NCBI GenBank assembly: GCA_963921195.1
Contig: CAWUER010000532.1
Location: 186,001-250,000 of the forward strand
Source: Pegoplata infirma
Lineage: Eukaryota; Arthropoda; Insecta; Diptera; Anthomyiidae
Direction: 5' to 3'
DNA: 64,000 bases
The stretch's first letter is position 1; each line of letters starts with the position of its first letter. The notes under the pieces were generated by a model, which searched no databases, was not told where the DNA came from, and saw only the letters and a program-made list of their open reading frames with translations. The position numbers and the translations under genes were made by a program. Below, in pieces: positions 52,925 to 63,428 of this stretch.

Positions 52925-53290
52925 TTGTGATTTAAAAAAAAAAATCGAAAAATGGGATAATTCAATTAATCTACTGTAACATTGTCATTTTTGCACCGAT
53001 CTGGATCCTATTGGGCACAAAATGTTCGTATTGAAATAAGCTAACGTTCTAAGTGATAAAATTTTAAAAAATTTTATTGTTTGGTTTTAAAAAAATATGT
53101 TAAAAATAGCAAATAACGGTAATTTTCTCGATTTTCTCGTAAATATCTCGAAAACTGTTCTACTTTTGACCGTTCTGACTTCATATTCGGATTCAGCGTT
53201 CGGATTTACATAAAGATTAGGTGTCAGATTCATTTGGTCACGACTTTGTTGAAAATTTGTGACACAGTGTAATCCAAAAACTGTGAAAAA
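52925..53290 (-). repeat. Right arm of the palindrome that hosts the 543-bp array
   Basis: Diverged reverse complement of the left arm (46905-47434), including TTGGGCACAAAATGTTCGTA and ACTTCATATTCGGATTCAGC. Confidence 0.65.
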
Positions 53291-53519
53291 TATATAAACA
53301 ATTCAAAAAGGTAAGGCATTTTGAGAATTTTTAAAGAAAGTTGCATAAATTTTCCAATTCTTTTTTTGAAAAAATAATTCGACTCCGTTTTGATCTTAAA
53401 TTTAAAATAAATGTTTTGTTTTCGAAAAATTTTAAAAAAATAAATGTAGGCTCAAAAACATTGAGACAAAAAAAATTAATTACAAAAATTATGCCCCCCC
53501 CCAAAATAAATTCCTGCGT

Positions 53520-53895
53520 ACGTGCCTGTCAGAATGTAAGAATTTTTCTTTAGAAAAAATGTCGCAAAATCTGACAATTTTTCTATAGAAAAAATTGTCT
53601 CATAATCTGAGAAATTTTTCTGTAGAAATAATGTCTTATCTGAGAATTTTCTTTGGCAAAAATGTCTCAGAATTTGTCGAAAAAAAAAATGTTTCTGAAA
53701 CTGAGAATTTTTCTTCAGAAAAAATGTCGCAAAATCTTATAATTTTTCTATAGAAAAAAAAAAATTGTCTTAGAATCTGAGAATTTTTCTGAAGAAAAAA
53801 TGTCGTATAATCTGAGAACTTTCTTTAGACAAAATGTTTCAGAATCTGAGAATTTTTCTATAGACAAAATGTCTCAGAAACTAATAATTTTTTTT
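53520..53895. repeat. Degenerate minisatellite, right of the large palindrome
   Basis: About ten diverged CAGAATCTGAGAATTTTTCT-type units. Just before it (53511-53529) CTGCGTACGTGCCTG resembles the right terminus of the hAT element at 27980, so this could be a fragment of a similar minisatellite-bearing hAT element. Confidence 0.7.
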
Positions 53896-53929
53896 TTCCG
53901 AATCAAGGAATTTTCGTTAAAAATTTTAA

Positions 53930-54305
53930 CTTAAAATGGCATCAATTTATTTTTGCAATTTTTTAAATGTATTGATGAGATATGCATATTTTTGCATATT
54001 TTGGTTTTAAATACATAGTTTGTGCATATTTTTGAAAATAAGAAATTTTTTTTTTTTGTAGATTGTCTTAATTTCTAAAAAAATCTTGCTTACATAAAGT
54101 TTTAAATGTCACTAAACCCGGCGCGCCGCGGCGTAATTTTTTGCTTTTTAAGAAGTTTTTTGAATAAAAACAAAATTTTTGTTGCATACATTTTATTTTT
54201 AAGGGCATATTTCCAGGTTTTATGGTTCATATTTTTAAAATTTTGAACTCATATTTTAAGAGCATATTTTTTGGATTTTTTAGTGCATGAAAATCTCAAT
54301 CCTAT
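53930..54305. mobile_element. Decayed hAT-type MITE, copy of the 58089 family
   Basis: It shares AAAATGGCATC, repeated TGCATATTTTTG words and the end GTGCATGAAAATCTCA with the element at 58089-58653, but the left terminus is missing and the right one is altered (AATCCTA). A GGCGCGCCGCGGCG patch at 54120-54133 is unusually GC-rich for the window. Confidence 0.55.
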
Positions 54306-54547
54306 TGATTACCAATAGTTTATTTAAAAATTAAAACAAACAAACATTTAAAATCCTACTGATGATAACACAAACTGGAGTATAAAAAAATACTAGAAAT
54401 GAATAATTTTTAGAAATGTAATTTTCTTATGCATTTTTCAACTTTAGCCCTTTTTTTCTTTCAAAAATAAATTCTTAAATTATTACTAACCTTAAAGTTT
54501 TTTTATGCTGTAATTACTCAATTATAAAATAATCTATTTCTTTACAG
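54306..54547. other. Gap: AT-rich, ends in an acceptor-like tract
   Basis: No gene. It ends in CTATTTCTTTACAG, a good polypyrimidine-plus-AG acceptor. Confidence 0.35.
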
Positions 54548-54595
54548 GATATTCTCAATAACCTTGTTTGAGGCTAAAGAAAACTTCAAGATTTG
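54548..54595 (+). other. Candidate 48-nt exon
   Basis: A stretch of complex sequence lies between a strong 3' splice site (TTTCTTTACAG) and a consensus 5' splice site (TTG followed by GTAAGT). Its length is a multiple of three. One frame is open, encoding IFSITLFEAKENFKI plus a split codon; the other two contain stops. It could be a small coding or UTR exon of a host gene whose introns hold the surrounding repeats. Chance splice-like sites in AT-rich DNA are the alternative. Confidence 0.3.
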
Positions 54596-55309
54596 GTAAG
54601 TTAATTTAAGTTTAAAGTTCTAACTATTTTTTTTTTTTTGTAAATGTTACCAAGTAACAATGTCTAAGAATTTTTCTTAAGAAAAATTTCTAAGAACCTA
54701 AAATTTTTCTATATAAGAAATATTTCAGAATTTAAGAAATTGCCTTAGGAAGCATTAGTCGGCATTAAAACCGTACTATTTTCTATTCTCAAATATTTTC
54801 TGTCGATAGATTTTATATTCAAAATATTATATAAGTAAATTCAACAGAAACCAAACTTTAGCTCGAAAGTACTTTAGCCACTACACTAAAAAAAACCTTG
54901 TCAAACTACTAAAAAAAGACTCGTATTCATATTTTACCAATATTTGAGAGCTTTCCTTGTTTTTTAACAAAAAATTTTCGATCGAAATTTACATTTTTTT
55001 TTGTAATTTAAAATTTTTTTCGTAACTTTTTAAATTAACAATTTTATTGGTAAAAAGCTGGTAAAATTTAGTAAAATTTAGTAGTAAAAAAATCTAGTAA
55101 AAAAATCTAAAAAATTAAAAAAATAACTATCGTCGATTTTCAGAGTCTTGTTGTTCCAAAATTATACAAAATGTTTCCATATTTTTTAGTGTTTCTGGTT
55201 TGAAACAAACTCTCTAATAATATTATAAAGAAAAACTTTAAACTTTTTTTCCCAAAACGATGTGTATTTTGATGTCGTTTATGCATCGTCAATCGTTTTC
55301 GTTTTACGT
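54596..55309. other. Gap: no feature recognised
   Basis: AT-rich sequence with scattered degenerate minisatellite words (54660-54750). No ORF or element ends can be supported. Confidence 0.35.
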
Positions 55310-55650
55310 GATTAGCCTCCTGATAAATTTTTATTGAAAAAAAATATTGTTCTATTCGACCTTTAAAATCTTTTGAGTAGGTTTTTTCTAGCTCGAGGTA
55401 TTTTTTTCCTCCACTAATTAAAACTATTATATTCTCATAGAATAATTTTCAAGAAAATTCTTTTTCTGTTTTAAATTTATTTGTGCTGGTCATTTTTAAA
55501 ATACTTATTCGAGCCGTGTTTCGGAATTTATCAGATTCCATTGTCAAAATAGTTTAGCAAATATAAAAATACTATAATACAAGAAGAAAATGGAATTTAA
55601 ATGACAAATCGCTAATGTTCAAACAAAAATATTCATACATACAGTGACGA
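55310..55650 (-). repeat. Dispersed diverged copy of the 543-bp repeat family
   Basis: GATTAGCCTCCTGATAAAT, CTAGCTCGAGG, ATAATTTTCAAGAAAATTCT and GTGTTTCGGAATTTATCAGA align with the array and, more closely, with 63046-63410. The hammerhead core is partly kept on the minus strand (TTGACAA, GGAAT/ATTCC, GAAA), but stem III and stem I are mutated. Confidence 0.65.
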
Positions 55651-56098
55651 GCAAAAGTGTAACAGGGTTCACATTGCTTAGATAATCTGCACTATATTTT
55701 AAACTACACAAGATAAAGTATTGAAGTTTTTTGATAATTTTATTAGTTAATTGATCAGAATTTATAAACATTATCGAAATATGCTGTAAAATTTTTTATA
55801 AAAAAAAAATATATAGTAAAAATTCCATAAAAAGGCAAGTGTTACATTATTGCACTCATGATTTTTCTACATTAATCTTTAGGACAACTTTTATATTTCA
55901 CGCATATAGACCCGGATTTTGCAATTTTTTTTATAAAACTTAATAAATAACATAAAAATAATTCATTTGTTGAAAAGAAATTTTGGCTAAACATTTTTTT
56001 TAACTCAAAAGTCCGTCTTTTTAACGATTTTAGGAGAGCCACACGTATTACTCAAGCTTAGAATATACAGACATTATTTTTTTGGAATGGCGTTTATA
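55651..56098. other. Gap: possible Tc1-like terminus
   Basis: TACAGTGACGAGCAAAAGTG at about 55660 has the look of a Tc1-like end, but no partner end is visible before 56098. Otherwise this is AT-rich DNA. Confidence 0.3.
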
Positions 56099-57782
56099 CA
56101 CTCAAAAAAAAAGTTTGTAAAATGACATAAAATCCCCGTGATTTTACGGGGCAGGTTTTGTAAAATATGTACTAGCAAGAATCCCCGTAAAGTTACGGGG
56201 ATAATTTGTAAATTGATTTAACAAAAGAAAATGTAAATTTACAATTTTTTTTTGTAAAATATCATCTTCGAGGTGAACATTTTTTTTGGAAATTTGCAAA
56301 AAATTTGGTAAATTTACAAAACAAAATTGTAAACTTACAGAAAAAGGTTGTTATTTAACAAGGAAAAATAGAAAATGAAAAAAATAAATTGTAGATTAAC
56401 AAATTATTTAGTTAAACTACTGTTTTTTATGCAAAAAACTTGTATATTTACAATAAAAAGTGGTAAATTTACAATTTTTATTGTATATGTACCATTTTTC
56501 CTTATTTTTTTGCCGTAAAAACCGTAGTTTAACCATAAAATTTGTAAATTTACAATATTGTTTTTGTATTTTCTATTTCATTTTTGTAAAATTACAACTT
56601 TTTTCGTAAGTATACAATTTTGTTTTTTAAATTTTCATATTTGTTTTGTAAATTTACAAAAAAATGGTTTATTTACATATTGGTTTTGTAAATTTAAAGG
56701 TTTTTTCCATTGGTGCATCTTATTTTTCCTTCTTCGGCAGCTGGAGTAGCACTTCAACAACCTGAAAAGATTTTTTTTCACTTGAGCACTTTTAACAAAC
56801 TTTTTAATGTATAACACTGCACTTTTTTATTTTTTTCCACATTGTGTTTTTCTTAAGTAGAACATATGAAAATTGCGAAGGAGGCTACACAAGAAATTTC
56901 TTATATTTTCAGGAAAAATTAGTCAAAAAATAAATTTTTTTTTTTGAATTTTTAATTATCACAAGTATTTTTAAAAAATCGGAAAAAAATTTTGGCTATT
57001 GTAGATTGGATGTTTAAGTACCAGTTAAAATAAGAAAAATTTGATTTTTCATAATTGGCAGCTTTCTATTGACATTTTAGGTACCAAATTAAAAAAAAAA
57101 TACCAAATATGGTAAAATCCACAAAAAAAAAATGGTAAAAATACAAAAAAAAAAACTAGAACAATTATATAGTAGAAACACATAAAAATTGTGGTATTTT
57201 ACTTAACGCAAATTACCAAAAAAAACGGTGTAAAAATTATTTATAAAAAATTATTTGTAACTAAATTTTTTACTCCAAAAAAAAAAAAAATCTGAACTTA
57301 GAAAATTTTTGCGTGTCCTATTGTTGAATAATTATTTTTTTTTTTTGTAAAACAACATTAATTCTAGCAATAAAATAAGTTTTGTAAAATTATATTGGAA
57401 TTTTGTACTTTTCAATACATACATTTCAAACTGAAAACCTTGTAAACGATCTTAAAAAAAAATGTTTGTAATAAAACATTTTTTTGGTAAAAAGACTAAA
57501 TAACATCAAGTAAAATTATGTTGTACAATTACAGTTTTCTTGTGTAAAAAAACTAAACACCTTGTAATATTTTTTTAATTTGTAAAATAATTCACTTTTT
57601 TGTATATTTACCTAAAAAATTTGTAAAATAAATTTACCAACATATAATAGTAAAATTACAAAGCAAACTGTAGTTTTCGTTTTATTAAATATACAACAAT
57701 TTTTGTAAAAAGACAAAAATATTAGTAAAATAGAATTACAAAACCTTTTACTTGTAAATTTACAAACTTTTTTTTTTGAGTG
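56099..57782. mobile_element. MITE with CACTCAAAA TIRs, full of GTAAATTTAC, TSD TA
   Basis: The termini CACTCAAAAAAAAAGTTTGT and reversed CACTCAAAAAAAAAAGTTTG are flanked by TA (56097-56098 and 57783-57784). The interior repeats TTTGTAAATTTACAAA-type palindromes throughout. Two GC-rich hairpins lie near the left end: CCCCGTGATTTTACGGGG (about 56143) and CCCCGTAAAGTTACGGGG (about 56183). No transposase is present. The short ORFs on both strands at 56558-56817 are incidental. Confidence 0.75.
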
Positions 57783-57784
57783 TA

Positions 57785-58080
57785 AAATATTATGTTTTAA
57801 GTGGGTTTATTCTAGCTCGAGGTCATTATTTCCTTTACTAATTAAAACTATGATATTCTCATAGAATAATTTTCAAGAAATTAATTTTTTCGTTTTTAAA
57901 TTTATTTATGTTGGTAATTTTTTTCAAGACTTAATCGACACGTGTTTCGGGATTTGTCAGATCCCATTGTCAAGATTATTTAGCAAAAAAAAAAAAAATA
58001 TTAGAATATCATAGTTTTAGTTGGTAAATGAAATAATGACCTCGAGCTAGAATAAATCTACTTAAAATAAAATATGTATT
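57785..58080 (-). repeat. Dispersed copy of the 543-bp repeat family, palindromic tail
   Basis: It contains TTTATTCTAGCTCGAGGTCA and TTAATCGACACGTGTTTCGG like the array, then a reversed tail (TCATAGTTTTAGTTGG, ACCTCGAGCTAGAATAAA). The hammerhead region is well preserved on the minus strand. Confidence 0.7.
57918..57988 (-). ncRNA. Hammerhead-like motif with covarying stem II
   Basis: Core TTGACAA, GAAA, CACGTG and GTC are all retained, and inner stem I (TAATC/GATTA) is intact. Stem II is GGGAT/ATCCC (57949-57953 and 57961-57965 on the plus strand), where the array has GGAAT/ATTCC, so both sides changed together and pairing is kept. The outer stem I is weakened by loss of its GC pair. Confidence 0.55.
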
Positions 58081-58088
58081 CTTATTAG

Positions 58089-58653
58089 TAGGGATGAGAT
58101 TTCCATGCAAATGCATGTTTTTTGTCGATAGTCTAAAAACGATACCGACCAATTATCTTTCCAAATCAAGAAATTTGCGTTAAAATGGCATCGATTTGTT
58201 TTTGCATATTTTTGCATATTTTGGTGAGAATGCATATTTTTGCATATTTTGGTTTAAAATGCATATTTTGTGCATATTTCCAACTTTTAAGTGCATATTT
58301 TTGCATATTTTGAAAAAAATGAGCAAAAAACACAAATTGAAGTTTATATGTTTTAAAAACTATTTTAAAAATTTATTTTGAAAATAAGAATAATCATTTT
58401 TTTTTTTAATTTTTTATGGAGTGTCTTAATATCTAAAAAAATCTTGCTTATATAAAGTTTTAAATGGTACTATTTAAACCCGGTGTAAGTTTTTGCTTTT
58501 GAAGAAGTTTTTTCTATGAAAACAAGATTTTTATTGCACACATTTTATTTTTTAGTGCATATTTTTAGGTTTTTTAGTGCATATTTTGAATTTTTTAGCG
58601 CATATTTTAAGCGCATATTTTCAATTTTTTAGTGCATGAAAATCTCATCCCTA
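58089..58653. mobile_element. hAT-type MITE, TSD CTTATTAG
   Basis: The termini TAGGGATGAGATTT and reversed TAGGGATGAGATTT are identical over 14 bp. A perfect 8-bp duplication CTTATTAG flanks them (58081-58088 and 58654-58661). The interior is rich in GTGCATATTTTTGCATATTT. The 61-codon ORF at 58196 is translated repeat. A decayed relative lies at 53930-54305. Confidence 0.85.
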
Positions 58654-58661
58654 CTTATTAG

Positions 58662-59264
58662 TATTAATTCAATTTTAATCAAGTTTTTATTTTTCACTTA
58701 ATTCAGTTAATGTGAACATTTATCTCAAAAATTTACAGACGAAAATTTTTAAAGGATCAGAACAGAATAATTTAAGGTCTAGTTGATGAGGTTATGTATG
58801 GTGTATCTTCATCAAAATCACTCACGCACTCATCTCTAACAAAACAAAAAACAACAAAATACCAAAAATATGGAAATTGAGAGTATTTTAACACAACAAG
58901 TAAGAGTGATGTGCCGAATCTTCTATACCATCCAAAACGTTACAAAACTACAAAAAAATTTGGGGGGCATTTTTGATAGGGGCTCGGAGGGGGACGTAGG
59001 GGGCACTTTCACCCTTGCGATTAATCATTGCAAATTAATTTTTATTGGTTTTTGCACTTAAGTAATACAATTGCATTATTATTACATATTTTTTTATAAC
59101 CACGCCCCAAAAAGGGGGCGGGCGTGCGTGTGCGTGATTTAAAATAACTCACGCACCCATCTCTTATAAACAGTACACTCATGAGCTGCAGTTACAACTA
59201 CCATACGGAATATAAGGACAAAATATTATGAAAACAACTTGATTTTTAGTCTTTTTTTTTCAAA
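58662..59264. other. Gap: no gene; short direct repeat
   Basis: CTCACGCACTCATCTCT (about 58821) recurs as CTCACGCACCCATCTCT (about 59149). A GC-rich patch AAAAAGGGGGCGGGCGTGCG lies at about 59110. The 63-codon ORF at 58870 is unrecognised. Confidence 0.35.
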
Positions 59265-60370
59265 TAGATTTTTAGCAACTGGAGTTCTTTCACAAAAAAA
59301 TTGATAAGTCAAAAACCGCAAACGGACATTCAGGGATTTATTAGATGAAATCATATATTTAAAGACCATATAGGCGGATTTTCACTCTTTCACAGACAAA
59401 GTTGTTGAAACTCAATATTTCTGTGGCAAAAAGGAATAAGTGCATAAGTGTTTTTATACTACTTTTCAGGAGAGCATTTTTAAGTTTTAATTTCAATTAC
59501 CAAATCTGGGTTTAAAAATTTGAACATTTTGGGCATGTAAATATCTCAAGCATTATTATCGACACAATCTTCGCTACTTTAAAAGTTGATATATATTAGG
59601 ACAACGGAGATATTGGGTGAAAACCATTGATGTTGTATTTGCGTTTTGCAAAATTACATTTTAATCCAAGCATATGTCGAGATATGCAGTTATGTATCCC
59701 TGTAAAATACATTTTAGCATCTTCAACGATTGCTGATTTTAAAATAAGGAATAAAAACATTACTCAGATATGCTGTTACGATTTTTATTTTTCCTTTAAA
59801 AAAAATGAGTTGTGGAGTTCTGAAATCAATATCTCAGAAAGTAATGGTCCGATTTTCATAAAAATTTGATACAATACAAAAATGGATAAGGAGATTCCGA
59901 AAATGCAAAAACACGTTTTGGACATAACTCGACTTATGTTGTTATGGGTTTTTGCCACAGATTTATATCAAAAATACCCTATTTTTAAAACATTTTTATT
60001 ATTTTTTTTTTTTTAATATTTCCAAAACATTTATCTAAACCAAAAAATTTTTTTTATATGCTCAAATACCTAAAGTAGACTGATCCATTATGAAGCTTTC
60101 AATTTTAGAAGTCTTTATACAAAATATAATTACTTAAAATATCCAAATTTTCTCTTTAAATCAATGCGCGCAAAAATAATAAAAATAATTGAATTTTAAA
60201 CACACACTGCAAATAAAGTATACAACTTAGAACTTTGTTTTTTGCGATTATTGATGTTGAATTTTATCTACTTTAACCTGGTACCAAACACGGTTGTGAA
60301 AGTTAATGTTCATCTATTGAATTAATCGCCACTTTGGATGCGTTTCACCCCTCTGTGCGGTGGCTAAAAA
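59265..60370 (+). repeat. Dispersed repeat R, copy 2
   Basis: Longer copy of the repeat at 11471-12560, sharing AGCAACTGGAGTTCTTTCAC, TGATGTTGAATTTTATCTAC-like and GAATTAATCGCCACTT landmarks and the CCTCTGTGCGG end. The 80-codon ORF at 59627-59869 is not conserved in copy 1 and shows no motif. Confidence 0.55.
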
Positions 60371-60429
60371 ATCATTTTTCCATAAAAACTAAAATTTTTA
60401 TTTTTTTTATTTTTCATTTTTTTTTTTTA

Positions 60430-61069
60430 ATTATTATATTAATTGGTTAGCTTTTTTTGGTGGGATAAGGCTTTCAGCTCTAATTTAGAGCTGTTGGGGT
60501 CCCACGGTAAAAAATTAAAAAAAAATTTTTTTTTTTTAGTTTTGACAAGCAAAGATTTTAGTTGTTATGTTTCTTTTAATGATATATATTAAAAAAAAAA
60601 TATTATTCATATCTGTGACATCTTTATCTTATTCGAAAAAAAAAAATTAGAGCCATTGGGGTCCTACGGTAAAAAATTTTTAAAAAATATTTTTTTCTAA
60701 TTTTAACAAGCAACGGTTTTAGTTGGTATGCTGCTTTTAATGATATATATTAAAAAAAATATATTATTCATATCTGTGACATCTTTATCGTGTATCGAAA
60801 AGCATAAAAAATGCATTTTTTAACCTTTTTTAGAACACGATACAGATACAAATAATATTTTTTTATGAATATACACCATTTAAAGCAACAAAGCAACTAA
60901 AACCGTTGCTTGTCAAAACTAAAAAAAAAATATTTTTTAAAAATTTTTTACCTTAGGACCCCTGCGGCTCTAATTTTTTTTTTTTTCGAAAAATTTTTTA
61001 GAGCTGAAAGCCTTATCCCACCAAAATCAAATTTTTTGTCGTGAATAAGCTAACTAATTAATATAATAA
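60430..61069. mobile_element. Foldback element interrupting the LINE tail
   Basis: The ends TTATTATATTAATTGGTTAG and reversed TTATTATATTAATTAGTTAG are inverted repeats, followed by GATAAGGCTTTCAGCTCTAA on both arms. Inside, a GGGGTCC-ACGGTAAAAAATT block recurs. It abuts the broken end of the LINE at 61070 exactly where the RT reading frame stops making sense. Confidence 0.7.
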
Positions 61070-61074
61070 TCGCG

Positions 61075-61680
61075 CTTGCGTTAAAAATACGAATCTTGTG
61101 TTTGTTTGATATGCGTGAGGATTGCCACACTTTTCCTAAGGAGGCAAAAGCATGTCTCGCTTTGTTTATTCGACTTGATACATCGTCGTCTGCTCCGCCA
61201 TCTGTGGTGATTATACTGCCAAGGTAGCAGAATTTTTGAACTTCGGAAATTCGTTCGTTGTTGAGAAAAATAGGAGCAGTGTTGTTTGTTTTTAGCCGCA
61301 TCAATTTTGTTTTAGGGACATTAATTTCTAAGCCCACTCTAAGCGCATTTTCCTTAAGTCTGTTTAACTTGTGTTGTATGCCAGACAGTGTATGAGACAT
61401 CATGCATATGTCATCTGCATAATCCAGGTCATGCAGCCTTTGGTTCAGATGCCATTGGATTCCATCGGGAGCTTCTTTGTTTGTTTGTACCATTACATAA
61501 TCAAGCACTATTAGAATAGGCGAAAGAACACAACCCTGTCTTACACCCTTGTTGATGTTAAAGCTAGAACTATCATGACATTTAAAACGGACTTTGCATG
61601 AAGCATCGCGGTATAGTTCTTTTATTAAGGAGATTATCATTTCCGGAATCCCAATATGACGCAAGCAATATGACGCAAGC
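61075..61680 (-). pseudogene. Reverse transcriptase fragment, palm and thumb part
   Basis: This frame continues the polymerase after the frameshift: LRHIGIPEMI, GVRQGCVLSP, the catalytic YADDI box, GLEINVPKTKLM and FCYLGS follow in the usual order. The frame ends at the foldback insertion with IFNAS. Its apparent first 20 residues (MSNHRLNSTH...) come from the wrong frame. Confidence 0.8.
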
Positions 61681-62415
61681 TCTTTTGAAGTCGACAAATA
61701 GTAAAAATAATGGTGAGTTGAATTCAACCGATGGTTCGACAATTATTCTTAGTGAATTTATTTGGTCAACACAGCTTCTGTTAGGTCTAAACCCAGCTTG
61801 TTCACGTCGTAGAGAAGATTCTACAACTGAAGAGATGCGTTCTAAAATAATAAAAGCTAGTATCTTTTGAATGGTATTGAGCAATGTTATACCTCTCCAG
61901 TTACTGCATTCGCTTAAGTCGCCTTTTTTGGGTATAGTAACAATGACTCCATTATTCCATTCGGACGGTAGTTCACATGATGACCAGGCATTCTGTATAA
62001 GAGGCAAGATCGATAATGCCATGATGTTTGTTGCCTTGAAGAGTTCAGGTGGGATGTTATCCAGGCCAGCGGATTTGTTGTTTTTTAGTTTGCCAATAGC
62101 CATCTTTACCTCTTCGAGTGTAGGTGGAGTAGTTGGTATTGACCTACATGGGTTGCGTCTTTCACAAACATTAAAAGGTATGAAAGGGTCCTCATTTTCA
62201 CTGCTTTCGAAGAACTGCTTCCACCTGTTAAGTTGTCCGTCGATTGTGGTTAGTTGGAGACCGTTGTTGGTTTTAATATTTGGTGTTGTGAGAACCTTTT
62301 CCGCACTGATCTTTTTAACAGCATCATATAAACCCCTCATATTCCCTCGGGATGCAGCGTATTCTGCTTCTTCAGCAATGGTGTCATAGAATTGACGTCG
62401 GTCTTTTCGAACCAT
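61582..62415 (-). pseudogene. Reverse transcriptase fragment, fingers part
   Basis: A 277-codon frame of the broken LINE. Visible RT motifs are KSAGLDNIPPELFK (114-127), IPKKGD and NWRGITLLN (161-180), QAGFRPNRSCVDQI (206-219) and FVDFKRA (240-246). After residue 246 the frame runs into unrelated sequence because of the duplication/deletion near 61680. The ATG is internal to the original ORF: upstream sequence in the same frame (for example WSDIKAACLGSARQTLGYIK) continues to the TGA at 62509. Confidence 0.8.
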
Positions 62416-63045
62416 TTTCTTTACTTGTTTTTCTAGGGTTGTGTATTCTGTTCTCAGTACTTGTTGGGAGACAGAAGATTGGGCTGCTTGCAGTTGTTGT
62501 TTTGCATTTCAGCGGTTATCAATTACTGACCACGTATCTTCGCTAATCCATTTTGCACGGTGATGCTTGATGTACCCAAGAGTTTGTCTAGCGCTACCCA
62601 GGCATGCAGCTTTTATATCTGACCAGTTATTGGTGTTGGTTAACTTTGTGTTAGATTAGTCTCGAAATCTTGCAGGGTAGAGGAGTCTTTAAGGCGATGA
62701 ATGTTTATTTTATTTGACAGTTTTGTTGGTGGTAGTTAGCGAAAGGACGTAATTTTACAATACCGACTAATAGTTGGTGGTCGCTAAATATATCGGCTCC
62801 TCTTATAGTCTTTACGTCTAGTAGTGACCCCAGAAAACGTCTGCTTATGATAAAATGATCAATTTAATTGCGGGTGTTACCATCTGGAGATTGCCAAGTA
62901 TATTTGTGGATGTCTCGATGAATAAATTTAGTGCCACCAATAAACAGTTGATGTGTGGAACACAACTCAACTAGTCTTTCTCCATTGTCATTGCGTGTTG
63001 TTCCAAGACCTTGGTTTCCCATTATAGATCTAATATTAGAGTTGT

Positions 63046-63410
63046 CAGAGTGATTAGTCTCCTGATAAATTTTTATTAAAAAAAAAATATTGTTCTATTC
63101 GACCTTTAAAATCTTATATTTTAAGTAAGTTTATTCTAGCTCGATGTATTTTTTTCCTCCACTAATTAAAACTATTATATTCTCATAGAATAATTTTCAA
63201 GAAAATTCTTTTTCTGTTTTAAATTTATTTGTGCTGGTCATTTTTAAAATACTTATTCGACCCGTGTTTCGGAATTTATCAGATTCCACTGTCAAGACTG
63301 TTTAGCAAATATAAAAATACTATAATACAAGAAGAAAAAGGAATTTAAATGACAAATCGCTAATGTTCAAACAAAAATATTCATACATATCTATAATGAT
63401 ATCGAGCTTG
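63046..63410 (-). repeat. Dispersed diverged copy of the 543-bp repeat family
   Basis: Close to the copy at 55310-55650 over its whole length, including GATTAGTCTCCTGATAAAT and the AATGACAAATCGCTAATG tail. The hammerhead core is damaged (TTGACAG, stem III changed). It abuts the truncated LINE and may have deleted its 5' end. Confidence 0.65.
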
Positions 63411-63428
63411 TATAAACCTATTCAAAAA

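Larger units (their letters stand above)
61070..63045 (-). pseudogene. RTE-like non-LTR retrotransposon, 5' and 3' truncated
   Basis: On the minus strand the order is endonuclease C-terminus (63040 to about 62750, with NGERLVELC, FIGGTKFIHRDIHKYTW and a DHQLLV-type SDH motif), a linker, then reverse transcriptase (62500-61075). Lesions: TAA at 62864-62866 just before the IDH motif; TGA at 62509-62511; and a frameshift near 61680, where a 14-bp tandem duplication GCTTGCGTCATATT replaces the sequence after FVDFKRA. The 5' endonuclease and the 3' end after IFNAS are missing. The motif set is most like RTE-clade LINEs; clade assignment is moderate. It is certainly inactive. Confidence 0.8.

Noticed and set aside
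55660..56098. Complete Tc1-like element starting at TACAGTGACGAGCAAAAGTG
   Set aside because: No partner terminus, no transposase and no second TA-bounded end could be found.
61598..62389. Plus-strand ORFs of 90 and 172 codons
   Set aside because: Antisense shadows of the reverse transcriptase fragment.
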